Of a stretch of DNA of 64,000 nucleotides, positions 25,186-33,298 are shown in pieces. Location of the stretch: positions 372,001 to 436,000 of the forward strand of contig NZ_SBIW01000001.1 of the NCBI RefSeq assembly GCF_004054195.1. The letters run 5' to 3'. The translations under genes and the position numbers were made by a program. The notes below the pieces were generated by a model. It saw only the letters and a list, made by a program, of their open reading frames with translations, was not told where the DNA came from and searched no databases. Numbering within the stretch: the first letter of the stretch is position 1; each line of letters opens with the position of its first letter. The DNA is from Mucilaginibacter gilvus. GTDB lineage: Bacteria; Bacteroidota; Bacteroidia; Sphingobacteriales; Sphingobacteriaceae.

Positions 25186-25595
25186 TTCTGCTCACCCTCC
25201 TTTACTACAATTTTTTGCGGTGGCTGCTCCGGTTGGCGAATCCCTAAAGAATCGTCTTCGGCGCGTTTTGCCACTTCGGTTAACGTACTTTTAAATGCCA
25301 GTTCGGCCTTGCTGCTTTTGTACTCCCAGCTCAGCTCTTTTACCTGCTTGCCTACTTTATCAATATCGCGTATGTTGTTATCAGATACGTGCCTCAACCC
25401 TATATACACCATGCACAAAAAGGCGATGTAAAAAACAAAGGGCAGCGCCCGTGTAACATCCTCAGAAGTAACCACCCCGTTTTTTAAGAATTGCGTTAAA
25501 AAGTTATCGGGGAGGCCTTTTGATGGCTTCTCCTCTACAATAAGCTCCTGTTCGGCTTCTTCTTCCTGAATTTCTGAACGGAAACGGTTACTCAT
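25182..25595 (-). CDS. ftsL: FtsL-like division protein
   Basis: A 137-residue bitopic protein. An acidic cytoplasmic N-terminus (about 45 residues, with EIQEEEAEQELIVEEKP) leads to one membrane helix (about 50-68, ALPFVFYIAFLCMVYIGL) and a periplasmic helical part (about 75-115), as expected for the FtsL/FtsB-type coiled coil that activates FtsWI. Sequence similarity to proteobacterial FtsL is weak; the call rests on topology and on its position between rsmH and ftsI. It overlaps both neighbours by 4 bp. Confidence 0.88.
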   Translation of the reverse strand: MSNRFRSEIQEEEAEQELIVEEKPSKGLPDNFLTQFLKNGVVTSEDVTRALPFVFYIAFLCMVYIGLRHVSDNNIRDIDKVGKQVKELSWEYKSSKAELAFKSTLTEVAKRAEDDSLGIRQPEQPPQKIVVKEGEQK

Positions 25596-26494
25596 TTTTT
25601 TACAGCTATTCTCAATTTCGCGCTACGCGCCCTGTTATTTCCAACTATTTCTTCTGCCGATGCTACGATGGCCCCACGGCTTACTGCATCAAGCGGCTTA
25701 TTATTGTTACCATAAAGATCCTTCTCCACCTCACCGCTGAATTTGCCTTTGGCGATGAAATTCTTTACCAGCCTATCCTCTAGCGAGTGGTAGCTCATTA
25801 CTACCAACCTGCCGCCAACCGCCAGCACTTCTGCCGATTGTACCAGAAAATCTTTCAGGGCTTCCAACTCCTGGTTCACCTCTATCCTCAGCGCCTGGAA
25901 AACCTGCGCCAGGTATTTATTCTCCTTCCCTTTCGGAATGCGGTTGCTTATCGCATTCTTCAGATCAGCTACGGTAACAATCGGACCGTTAAGCCTTGCG
26001 GTTACAATGGTATTAGCCAGCGATTTAGCATTCTGAATTTCGCCATACATCCCAAAAATGCGGTGCAGATCGGCTTCGCTATAGGTGTTTACCACTTCTT
26101 TAGCGCTCAGGTCACTTTGCTGGTTCATGCGCATATCCAACTCGGCATCAAACCGGATAGAAAAACCGCGTTCCGCCTGGTCAAACTGGTAGCTGGATAC
26201 ACCCAGGTCTGCCAGGATCCCGTCTACCGGGATAGCGCCATGCAAACGGCTAAAGTTTTTCAGGTACCTGAAGTTCTGGTCGATGAAAGTAAAGCGCTTA
26301 TCATCGATCACATTTTGCTGCGCATCGGCGTCCTGGTCAAAGGCAAGCAGTCGCCCGTCTTCGCCCAAATGCTTCATAATCTCGCGCGAGTGCCCACCAC
26401 CGCCAAAAGTTACATCCACATAGGTACCGTTTGGCTTAATAACTAAGCCTTCAATACACTCTTGCAGCATAACGGGGGTATGGTAATTACTCAT
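25592..26494 (-). CDS. rsmH: 16S rRNA (cytosine(1402)-N(4))-methyltransferase
   Basis: A 300-residue SAM-dependent methyltransferase (MraW) that methylates N4 of C1402 in the decoding centre of 16S rRNA. The start MSNYHTPVMLQECIEGL, the SAM motif YVDVTFGGGGHSREIM, the DLGVSSYQFD motif and the late VMSYHSLEDRLVKNF are all characteristic. Length is normal. It overlaps mraZ by 8 bp and ftsL by 4 bp. Confidence 0.98.
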   Translation of the reverse strand: MSNYHTPVMLQECIEGLVIKPNGTYVDVTFGGGGHSREIMKHLGEDGRLLAFDQDADAQQNVIDDKRFTFIDQNFRYLKNFSRLHGAIPVDGILADLGVSSYQFDQAERGFSIRFDAELDMRMNQQSDLSAKEVVNTYSEADLHRIFGMYGEIQNAKSLANTIVTARLNGPIVTVADLKNAISNRIPKGKENKYLAQVFQALRIEVNQELEALKDFLVQSAEVLAVGGRLVVMSYHSLEDRLVKNFIAKGKFSGEVEKDLYGNNNKPLDAVSRGAIVASAEEIVGNNRARSAKLRIAVKK

Positions 26495-26948
26495 TTACTC
26501 GTTTTTTGTTACCCATTACTTCTTCGGCCAGTTCGGCAAAATTTTCCGGCTCGTTGGCTATCATTTTTTTATGCGCCGCGCTATCCCAAACTTCAATTTT
26601 GTTCAGCATACAGGTAAGCACTATATCGCTACCAATGCCGGCATGTTCAAACAGGTTCTTAGGAAGGTTAACCCTCCCCGCGCTATCCGGGATCATTATA
26701 GTGGCACCGGCGGTAAAATATCGCACAAACTGGATACTTTTCCTGTCGAATTCGTTAAGTTTGCTCAGTTCATCCAATTTTTTGTCCCATTCTTTTTTGG
26801 TGTATATAACCAGGTAATTCTCGAGGCCACGATTGATCACAAGACCCTCAGAGTCAGCTTCGGGAAGCTGCTTTTTGAGGCCCGCGGGGATCATCATCCG
26901 CCCCTTGGCATCCAGTTTACATTCGTATTCACCTGTTAAATAGGACAT
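26487..26948 (-). CDS. mraZ: Transcriptional regulator MraZ
   Basis: A 153-residue protein with two AbrB-like SpoVT/MraZ repeats. The first is at about 1-50 (GEYECKLDAKGRMMIPAGLK), the second at about 80-125 (ATIMIPDSAGRVNLPKNLFE). MraZ forms ring-shaped oligomers and binds short repeats upstream of its own gene to control the dcw operon. A matching 10-bp phased site lies at 26992-27016. It is the first gene of the cluster, 171 bp from the divergent purU. Confidence 0.97.
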   Translation of the reverse strand: MSYLTGEYECKLDAKGRMMIPAGLKKQLPEADSEGLVINRGLENYLVIYTKKEWDKKLDELSKLNEFDRKSIQFVRYFTAGATIMIPDSAGRVNLPKNLFEHAGIGSDIVLTCMLNKIEVWDSAAHKKMIANEPENFAELAEEVMGNKKRVNE

Positions 26949-26991
26949 TTGTATTGGTTAACATTTTTAGTAATGTAAAAGTATAGGTTTT

Positions 26992-27016
26992 CTCCACTTT
27001 TTAACACTTTTTCCCA
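26992..27016 (-). promoter_or_regulatory. Putative MraZ operator, three 10-bp phased repeats
   Basis: On the minus strand TGGGA, five bases, TGTTA, five bases, TGGAG. Known MraZ boxes are TGGGA-type pentamers spaced by 5 bp, so period and first unit fit well, while the other two units are degenerate. The site lies 44-68 bp before the mraZ ATG and just upstream of a -7-like TACTTTTA (26976-26983). Confidence 0.6.
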
Positions 27017-27074
27017 CCAAAAAGTTTTCAACATTTTTTGGGGCTGCGCGGCTATATAAAATGCCGATTAATTA

Positions 27075-27082
27075 TAGCTTTG
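27075..27082 (+). promoter_or_regulatory. -7 promoter element TAGCTTTG for purU
   Basis: A perfect TAnnTTTG motif 37 bp before the purU ATG. No TTTG is found at the standard distance upstream. A short CCCT...AGGG hairpin (about 27087-27101) follows in the leader. Confidence 0.55.
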
Positions 27083-27119
27083 GGAACCCTATTTTACAGG
27101 GTTTAAACAGGTTATAAGG

Positions 27120-27944
27120 ATGATCATAGTAATACAGTGCGCCGACAGGATTGGGCTTGTGGCGGGCATTTCGGGCTTACTTTCGCAAAAGCAATTCAAT
27201 ATTATTTCGATGCAGGAGCACGTAGACAAGGGCGAGCAGCTTTTTTTTATGCGCATTGAGGCAGATACCACCAACGGCACCGCCCAACTGGAAAAAGACT
27301 TGTTGCAGATATTGCCGGAGGGAGCTATCGTCAAAATAAACCCTAATACCGAAAAGAAAGTTATTGTACTGGTAACCAAAGAGTACCATTGCCTGGCAGA
27401 TATACTGGTACGCAATTATTTCAATACGCTTGGCGCTACCGTGCAATGCGTAATTGGCAACCACGCCACCCTGCAGGATATCTGCCAGCGGTTTGATATC
27501 CCATTTTACCCAGTGATTTTTGAGGGTGATAACAAGCGCTTTGAAGAAACCCTTTTAGAGATAATTAGTCAGTACGAATACGATTATATAGTACTGGCCA
27601 AATTTATGCGGATCCTTTCCGCGGATTTTGTGGGGCACTTTGGCAAAAGAATCATCAATATACACCACTCGTTCTTACCGGCCTTTGCTGGCGCCAGCCC
27701 CTACCGGCAGGCACACGAACGCGGAGTAAAACTCATTGGCGCAACCGCACATTATGTAACCGATCAACTGGACGAGGGGCCGATCATCGCGCAGCAAATT
27801 ATACCCGCGAATCACTCGCATACGGCGCAGGATATGGTGAAGGCCGGCAAGGAAATTGAGACCGCCGTTTTAGCCAAAGCCCTTAAACTGGTGTTTGACG
27901 ACCGGGTGTTTGTTTACAAGAACAAAACGGTGGTGCTGGAGTAG
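27120..27944 (+). CDS. purU: Formyltetrahydrofolate deformylase
   Basis: A 274-residue cytosolic enzyme that hydrolyses 10-formyl-THF to formate and THF, balancing one-carbon pools and supplying formate for purine synthesis. An N-terminal ACT domain (about 1-75, starting IQCADRIGLVAGISGLL) is followed by a formyltransferase-type domain with N180 and the histidines at 182-183 in NIHHSFLP and D218 in DEGPI, the conserved catalytic set. Length is normal. It is divergent from mraZ and alone in its transcription unit. Confidence 0.96.
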   Translation: MIIVIQCADRIGLVAGISGLLSQKQFNIISMQEHVDKGEQLFFMRIEADTTNGTAQLEKDLLQILPEGAIVKINPNTEKKVIVLVTKEYHCLADILVRNYFNTLGATVQCVIGNHATLQDICQRFDIPFYPVIFEGDNKRFEETLLEIISQYEYDYIVLAKFMRILSADFVGHFGKRIINIHHSFLPAFAGASPYRQAHERGVKLIGATAHYVTDQLDEGPIIAQQIIPANHSHTAQDMVKAGKEIETAVLAKALKLVFDDRVFVYKNKTVVLE

Positions 27945-28042
27945 GGATAGCTAAAAATTTTACTTAAATTAAATTTTCTTCAGATAAGTCTTAGTAGATT
28001 TAACGGATATGTGTATATTGGAGTGCCAATAACCTTATTTAT

Positions 28043-28537
28043 ATGCGTAAAATAGCCCTTTTAAGCCTCCTAACATTAGCCATTTTCAGCAGCTGCAAAA
28101 AAAGCGGCGATACAAAACCAGAGGTTTCTGTAAACGCGGATATAGCAGGTAATTTCCAGCTAACTTCCTATGCGCGAAACGATTCTAAAGAGTATACGGC
28201 TACCGAGTTTACGTGTTTGTCTACAAATATTTTTGCCATCAAAACGGATAATACTACCGCTGCTTACACTACAACGGGGCTTAGCTGTCCGGTATATCCA
28301 CCACCCACGGGGCTGGCGGGTTTCAGCATAGGCGGTGGTAAAGACACCATTCGCTCTACCTATGTACGAACGGGCAATAATTTGGTTGTGAGTTACAAGC
28401 GAAGTACCGGCGAAACTGTTAAATCTTACGCCTACTTGACTACTGTGGGTGGAAAACTAAACGCTACGATAAAGGATACCATCACAGGTTTTTCGGGCCT
28501 GCCAATTTATATTACTGCTATTTACGTTAAACAATAG
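28043..28537 (+). CDS. Lipoprotein, unknown
   Basis: A 164-residue lipoprotein. The signal (MRKIALLSLLTLAIFSSC) ends at C18, followed by KK, the usual Bacteroidota pattern. The mature part reads like a small beta-rich domain (NFQLTSYARND, SYVRTGNNLVVSYKRS). I do not recognise the family. It has an upstream TATATTGG sequence that could serve as a weak -7 element, and a terminator follows at 28660-28687. Confidence 0.8.
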   Translation: MRKIALLSLLTLAIFSSCKKSGDTKPEVSVNADIAGNFQLTSYARNDSKEYTATEFTCLSTNIFAIKTDNTTAAYTTTGLSCPVYPPPTGLAGFSIGGGKDTIRSTYVRTGNNLVVSYKRSTGETVKSYAYLTTVGGKLNATIKDTITGFSGLPIYITAIYVKQ

Positions 28538-28659
28538 TTGTAAGCCCGAAGCCTAACGTCGGAAATTAAAAGTCAAACGATTTTAACGGCTATTACCAGG
28601 GTTTAAAAATCGACCTTAAAAAGGCACGTAAAAGGCGCGTTTTTTGCCTTTATTTTGAT

Positions 28660-28687
28660 AAAAAAGCGCAAATTTTAGCGCTTTTTT
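28660..28687. terminator. Bidirectional terminator between convergent lipoprotein genes
   Basis: AAAAAAGCGC, eight bases, GCGCTTTTTT: a perfect stem with A- and T-runs on both sides, serving the plus-strand lipoprotein gene and the minus-strand gene ending at 28720. Another weaker GGC/GCC hairpin precedes it. Confidence 0.85.
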
Positions 28688-28719
28688 TGATGCAAAATTG
28701 AGCGTTTTACCAATCTGTA

Positions 28720-29154
28720 CTATTCAAACACAATATTATCCGACCCAGACACTTTGCTCACATGGCAATTACAACCACCCGAGATTTTTAAAATAGCCGA
28801 CGCGGTTTTATTGGTAGCCACGTTGGTAGCGGTAATTTTCAGGTCGTCGCCCTCCGTAGAAAGTTGCTTTTTATTGGCATCGGTTACAAAAACATAGCTA
28901 CCCGCCTGATTAACCATACTACTCATCCCTTCTGCTAAAATGGCTGTGTTGGTGCGCAGGTTTAGTACTTTTACATCTTTTACTGTTACAGCCTTACCTG
29001 CCTTATCAACAAAGTTTACGCTGAGCGTTACAAACTGCATAGTACACATTTGTCCGGTGGGGCAACCATCTGTTTTGAGCTTTTTACTGCACGCGGCAAA
29101 GCTGGTTACTACAGCTAAAAATGCTATCAGTTTGATGAGAGGGGTACGTATCAT
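28720..29154 (-). CDS. Lipoprotein with a C-terminal GCNCH motif (paralogue 2)
   Basis: A 144-residue lipoprotein with the signal ending at C22 (SFAACSKK). After a short Cys-containing segment (DGCPTGQMCTMQF) comes a beta-rich domain and a conserved end, LKISGGCNCHVSKVSG, then DNIVFE. It is a tandem paralogue of the gene at 29213-29638: both share the CTxxF segment, the KTASAILKISGGCNCH-type end and the same length. The shared Cys-x-Cys-His suggests metal binding or disulfide formation; the function is unknown. Confidence 0.85.
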   Translation of the reverse strand: MIRTPLIKLIAFLAVVTSFAACSKKLKTDGCPTGQMCTMQFVTLSVNFVDKAGKAVTVKDVKVLNLRTNTAILAEGMSSMVNQAGSYVFVTDANKKQLSTEGDDLKITATNVATNKTASAILKISGGCNCHVSKVSGSDNIVFE

Positions 29155-29212
29155 AAGTTTCGGCTTTTACGGGTAACGCAAAACCGCGGCAATTGTTGGC
29201 ATTAATTGCTTA

Positions 29213-29638
29213 CTATTCAAACACTATCTTATCCGGGCCGGATATTTTACTGATATGGCAATTACACCCGCCGGATATTTTTAAGATAGCCGAAACCGCT
29301 TTATTAGTCGCGTTGCTGGTAGCGGTAACTTTTACATCGTCCCCATTAGTAGAAAACTCATCCTTGTTGCTATCAGTGGCAATGTAATGAATATCAGGCG
29401 AGAAGCCCGGGTCTATGGTATTCTTAGGAACAATCGCCTTACCGGTACGCTGGTTGATAATGGTGAGATCTTTTACGGTAACGTTATCACCATTTTTATC
29501 GGTAAAGGTTACTCCTAATGATCTAAATTCTTGGGTACAAAGCTGTTGGGCATCGCATCCGGAGCTTTTAGCGGCTTCTTTACAGCCGGCAAACCCAATG
29601 GCGATAACGCAGAGCAGGCAAGTTATTTTATTGATCAT
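29213..29638 (-). CDS. Lipoprotein with a C-terminal GCNCH motif (paralogue 1)
   Basis: A 141-residue lipoprotein, signal ending at C19 (IAIGFAGCK). It has the same layout as its downstream paralogue: a SGCDAQQLCTQEF segment, a beta-rich middle (VTFTDKNGDNVTVKDLTIIN) and the end ILKISGGCNCHISKISG. The two genes are 58 bp apart on the same strand and probably arose by tandem duplication. Residues around the two Cys pairs are the best conserved parts, which points to a role in folding or metal binding at the cell surface or in the periplasm. Confidence 0.85.
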   Translation of the reverse strand: MINKITCLLCVIAIGFAGCKEAAKSSGCDAQQLCTQEFRSLGVTFTDKNGDNVTVKDLTIINQRTGKAIVPKNTIDPGFSPDIHYIATDSNKDEFSTNGDDVKVTATSNATNKAVSAILKISGGCNCHISKISGPDKIVFE

Positions 29639-29706
29639 AACGTTGGTGTTTTATATGTATGACGTTAAGCAATGTATAAGTGCAACAGCCTTGCTTTATT
29701 AAAGCT

Positions 29707-30129
29707 TTAAAGCAACTGGTTAAACTCCAACCGCTCGCCATCCGGCCCGGTGATATTGAAATACTTGCAGCCCCGCTCCCAAAATTGCAGAAATACGGGG
29801 GCTGGTTCTATCATATTAAAGCCCGCTTGTTTAATGACGGCATAAGTAGCATCGATATCAGAAACATCGAAAGCAACATGATCTATGTGCCCGTTTTTCC
29901 GCGTTCTTATTTCGGCAAGTTCAATCCCCGGCAACTGGTAAAGCTCTATTATCATGCTGCCCCGCTTCATCATTACACAGGTTCCGCGCTGGCCTTCGGC
30001 GCCAAAACCGGCCTGCATTACATTAGCAAAGCCAAGGCGCTCGTAAAAAGCCTGCGAACTGATGATATTAGTTACCGGGATACCAATGTGCTGGATAGCG
30101 TTGATCTGCAGATCTATAGCTTGCATCAT
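29707..30129 (-). CDS. VOC family protein (glyoxalase/dioxygenase fold)
   Basis: A 140-residue vicinal oxygen chelate protein. It has two beta-alpha-beta-beta-beta halves. The residues at the usual metal positions are H14 (IQHIGIPV), E62 (MIIELYQ), H84 (HIDHVAF) and E135 (GERLEF), as in lactoylglutathione lyase-like members. It could be a glyoxalase I, a methylmalonyl-CoA epimerase-like enzyme or a resistance protein; the sequence does not decide. A second ATG one codon later is an equal start. It is divergent from the lipoprotein gene at 30187. Confidence 0.85.
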   Translation of the reverse strand: MMQAIDLQINAIQHIGIPVTNIISSQAFYERLGFANVMQAGFGAEGQRGTCVMMKRGSMIIELYQLPGIELAEIRTRKNGHIDHVAFDVSDIDATYAVIKQAGFNMIEPAPVFLQFWERGCKYFNITGPDGERLEFNQLL

Positions 30130-30186
30130 GCTACTGCCTAAAGTTAGTTTGAAAATTATTTTATCTTAGCACAAGATACATATTTA

Positions 30187-30687
30187 ATGATGACTGCCTT
30201 AAAACCTAAACTTATACTACTCCCGCTTATTTCGCTATTGGCTTTGGCTCTTCTGGCGGGTTGTAAAAAAACGGCAGTTTTGCCTGTAAAAAGGATCTCT
30301 GATAATACCTGGTCGCTCGATGGTAAGCATTTTGTAACGGCGAGCAACCGGATCATTACAGCGGGCGAGCCGGAAAGTGAGATCGTATTCCAGGATTCTT
30401 ATATACCAGATCTCGCCATTCTGGTCCTTATATTCAAAAATATCCCGACAAGCAGCGGAACATACAAACTTATACGCGATACCCTGGAGCCATTGGGAGA
30501 TAAGGAAATGAACCTGGTTAGCAAGGCATCGGATACCGGATCGTGCACTTATATTGGGGAACCAATAGACATACAAGTTACGGTAACCGGCGGCAAAGTA
30601 AAATTGACCATACCCGAAGTAAATATGAAAAGCTATGATCCGTCTAAACCGGCTTATGAGCTATCGGCCGCTGTTTATGAACGGTAA
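30187..30687 (+). CDS. Lipoprotein, unknown
   Basis: A 166-residue lipoprotein with a long signal ending at C26 (LALALLAGCKK). The mature part begins with a WSLDGKHFVTASNRI segment and continues with beta strands; one internal cysteine (GSCTYIG) is present. No family is recognised. A near-consensus -7 element TATCTTAG (30162-30169) lies upstream. The next gene starts 22 bp downstream and may be cotranscribed. Confidence 0.8.
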   Translation: MMTALKPKLILLPLISLLALALLAGCKKTAVLPVKRISDNTWSLDGKHFVTASNRIITAGEPESEIVFQDSYIPDLAILVLIFKNIPTSSGTYKLIRDTLEPLGDKEMNLVSKASDTGSCTYIGEPIDIQVTVTGGKVKLTIPEVNMKSYDPSKPAYELSAAVYER

Positions 30688-30709
30688 ACCCCTAAATAAT
30701 ACCATTCCG

Positions 30710-31075
30710 ATGAAGATAATTGCAACCATATTAATAGCCCTTGTAGCGCTCGAACACATTTATATCCTATGGATAGAGATGTTTGCCTGGACCACCAAGG
30801 GCAAGGCCACCTTTAAATCCTTCCCCGAACACCTGTTTGAACCTACCAAAACACTTGCTGCAAACCAGGGCCTTTACAATGGCTTTTTAGCAGCGGGGCT
30901 GATATGGTCGCTAATAATCAGTGACCCGATATGGGCTAAAAATGTAGCGATGTTTTTTTTGGCTTGTGTTGTAGTAGCCGGGCTTTACGGCGGGCTTACC
31001 GCCAGCAAGGGTATTTTAATAAAGCAGCTTTTACCGGGGGCGATAGCTTTGGTGGCGGTGATGGTGTGGATGTAG
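30710..31075 (+). CDS. DUF1304 family membrane protein
   Basis: A 121-residue integral membrane protein with four hydrophobic segments. The N-terminus (MKIIATILIALVALEHIYILWIEM) with its conserved His and Glu, the FxWTTKG turn and the ANQGLYNGFLAAGL motif are typical of DUF1304. The ATG at 30710 is chosen over upstream in-frame ATGs, because it begins the family-typical first helix and leaves the lipoprotein gene free of overlap. Molecular function is unknown. Confidence 0.88.
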   Translation: MKIIATILIALVALEHIYILWIEMFAWTTKGKATFKSFPEHLFEPTKTLAANQGLYNGFLAAGLIWSLIISDPIWAKNVAMFFLACVVVAGLYGGLTASKGILIKQLLPGAIALVAVMVWM

Positions 31076-31185
31076 CGTATTGATTGATTGACACAACCCG
31101 TTTTATACTTAAAAAACACCGGGGTAAAAAAGGCGCCTTTTATGTTAACCCTGTAAAATATCAACTAATTGATTACCAACATATT

Positions 31186-31218
31186 AAAAGTTAACACTTT
31201 GAAAATGTGTTAACTTTT
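31186..31218. promoter_or_regulatory. Perfect 12-bp inverted repeat, possible operator or weak terminator
   Basis: AAAAGTTAACAC, nine bases, GTGTTAACTTTT, with no mismatch. It lies between the convergent DUF1304 and CocE-like genes. AT-rich stems are unusual for terminators, and a dyad of this form could also bind a regulator. A second palindrome, AAAAGGCGCCTTTT, is at 31128-31141. Nothing else is seen in the spacer 31076-31293. Confidence 0.5.
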
Positions 31219-31293
31219 GTAAACTTTTTAGAATGCGGGCGGGCATGTCGTAAAAGCGCGCGTTAAGCACACACAACAAGCCCCCCCTTTATA

Positions 31294-33150
31294 CTACATT
31301 ACCCTCACCTTTAAAAAACTGGGGTGTGCCTTTGAGTTATATACCCGGTGGGTTTCTTTCTTAAAATCGGTATCCTTAGCTTTCATAATATCCTGAAACT
31401 GCTGGGTGTTGCGGTCAATCAGCGGGAACCAGGTACTTTGGATCTGGATCATAATGCGGTGCCCTTTTTTAAAGGTGTGCAATACATCCTGCAACTCAAA
31501 GTTTACCGGGGTTACCTTGCCGGGTACAAACGCCTCGGGTTTTTCAAAACTGTTGCGAAATTTACCACGTATCGGCTCGCTGCGTACCATTTGCTCGTAA
31601 CCTGCCATGTTTACCTCTTTGGCTGTGAACTGGTTGTTGGTGGCGGTATCGGGGTAAACGTCAAGTACTTTCACTATAAGATCGGCATCTGTGCCCGTGG
31701 TGCTGAATTTGAGGTTGGCCCAAATGTTACCCGCTATGGTTACGTCCTTATCCAGTACTTCTGTTTTATAGGTAAGTACATCGGCGCGTTTCTCCGCAAA
31801 ACGGTTATCAGCGGTCATATACTCGCGCTTCATGTCGAAATCTGTACCATCTATAAATGGCACCGGGTTCATCGGGTCTGATACGTATTCTTTATAATCA
31901 TCCGTTGCCGCGGTTGGCGCGCTGAATGATAGCTTGCCGCCCGGCAGCAGGTAAAGGTTTTTCTCTTCGGCTTCTTTTGGCGGCCAGGTATTATAGCTTT
32001 TCCATTGGTTTACGCCGGTTTGGAAAGTAGATACCTTTGGCAGATTCAGCGGGGTGCCTTTTAAGTAGTGACTAAAGAAAGCGAACTCAATTTTATCGCG
32101 GTAATACGGTCCGGTTGGCCCGCCAAAGCTCACATCGCCCAGGTGATCGCCATTACCCCGTGCCCAGCCACCGTGTACCCACGGGCCCATGGCAAAGTAG
32201 ATAGGTGTAGTTGGGTTCTTTTGCGCTAATGTTTTATAGGTATTTATAGCACCGTACAGGTCTTCGGCATCGTACCAGCCGCCGGTTACCAATACCGCGG
32301 TTTTAATATCGTGCAGGTGTGTTAATACGTTACGGTCTTTCCAGTGCTGGTCGTAATTTGGGTGATCCAACATCTCGTTCCACAAACGGATGGTATCTTT
32401 AAAATACTTATCATTCGTATTTTTCATCGAACCCATATCCATAAAAAACTTGTACCCATCGTTTGTGCCGGGGTTAAAACGACCGCCGCGGCGCTGGGTT
32501 GGTTTATCGTCCTGCCTGTTGGTAAAGCCCGGGTAAAAGCCAAAGTTGGCCACCAGCATAAATGCCCCGTTGTGCCAGCCATCATCGCGCCAAAGATCGG
32601 CAATGGGTGCCTGCGGCGATGCAGCTACCAATGCAGGGTGGCGGCTTAGCAAGGCTGTAGTGGTATAAAAGCCAGGATACGAGATGCCCCACACCCCTAC
32701 TTTACCATTGTTGTTCGGCAGGTTTTTGATCAGCCAGTCTATAGTATCATAGGTATCGGTACCTTCGTCTACGTGGTTATTGGTTTTGTGTACCTCCTTT
32801 TCAGGTGTCATTTCTTCATAAATCCCCTCGCTCATCCATCGGCCGCGTACATCCTGGTAAACAAAAATGTACCCATCCCTTAAAAATTGTGGCGACGGGC
32901 CAAGGCTTCCCTTGTATTTATCTACCCCATAAGGCGCAACACTGTAGCAAGTGCGATCCATCATAATGGGGTATTTTTTGGTCTGGTCTTTAGGCACATA
33001 TAACGATGTGAACAGCTTTTTACCGTCGCGCATAGGCACTTCGTACTCAAACTTGGTGTAGTTATCTTTTATATACGCGGCATCGCCTTGCGCGAGTGCG
33101 CTTGCGACAGAAAAAATAAGGCAGAGGACTATGAAGGTTAATTTTTTCAT
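31294..33150 (-). CDS. Secreted CocE/NonD family hydrolase (X-Pro dipeptidyl-peptidase S15 type)
   Basis: A 618-residue exported serine hydrolase. The signal peptide is MKKLTFIVLCLIFSVASALA. The alpha/beta hydrolase domain carries the nucleophile S157 in GISYPG and the conserved YQDVRGRW (98-105). The C-terminal half is the jelly-roll domain of CocE/NonD enzymes (from about DVLTYKTEVLDKDVTIAG), with the usual HRIMIQIQSTWFP ending. Members hydrolyse peptides after Xaa-Pro or esters and amides, including cephalosporins and glutaryl-7-ACA; the substrate here is unknown. It is located in the periplasm or outside. Confidence 0.92.
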   Translation of the reverse strand: MKKLTFIVLCLIFSVASALAQGDAAYIKDNYTKFEYEVPMRDGKKLFTSLYVPKDQTKKYPIMMDRTCYSVAPYGVDKYKGSLGPSPQFLRDGYIFVYQDVRGRWMSEGIYEEMTPEKEVHKTNNHVDEGTDTYDTIDWLIKNLPNNNGKVGVWGISYPGFYTTTALLSRHPALVAASPQAPIADLWRDDGWHNGAFMLVANFGFYPGFTNRQDDKPTQRRGGRFNPGTNDGYKFFMDMGSMKNTNDKYFKDTIRLWNEMLDHPNYDQHWKDRNVLTHLHDIKTAVLVTGGWYDAEDLYGAINTYKTLAQKNPTTPIYFAMGPWVHGGWARGNGDHLGDVSFGGPTGPYYRDKIEFAFFSHYLKGTPLNLPKVSTFQTGVNQWKSYNTWPPKEAEEKNLYLLPGGKLSFSAPTAATDDYKEYVSDPMNPVPFIDGTDFDMKREYMTADNRFAEKRADVLTYKTEVLDKDVTIAGNIWANLKFSTTGTDADLIVKVLDVYPDTATNNQFTAKEVNMAGYEQMVRSEPIRGKFRNSFEKPEAFVPGKVTPVNFELQDVLHTFKKGHRIMIQIQSTWFPLIDRNTQQFQDIMKAKDTDFKKETHRVYNSKAHPSFLKVRVM

Positions 33151-33189
33151 CAGATGAATTTTGATGCATTAAAAGTACATAATTAAATA

Positions 33190-33213
33190 AAAATGCCCCT
33201 ATAATTTGGGGCT
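33190..33213 (-). terminator. Terminator-like hairpin after the YcxB-like gene
   Basis: On the minus strand GCCCC, eight bases, GGGGC, then ATTTTTATTT. The stem is short (5 bp) but GC-only. It lies 86 bp past the stop codon at 33299 and 40 bp before the CocE-like start. Confidence 0.55.
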
Positions 33214-33298
33214 GATACAAATATGTTACGTTGGGGTTTGTAAACCCGGGGTAAGCGGCGGGTTTAAGAGGCCCGGCATTCCAGGGCGGATAATTAAT

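Noticed and set aside
25787..26446. Plus-strand open frame (219 codons) opposite rsmH
   Set aside because: Antisense to a well conserved rRNA methyltransferase gene, with no domain of its own.
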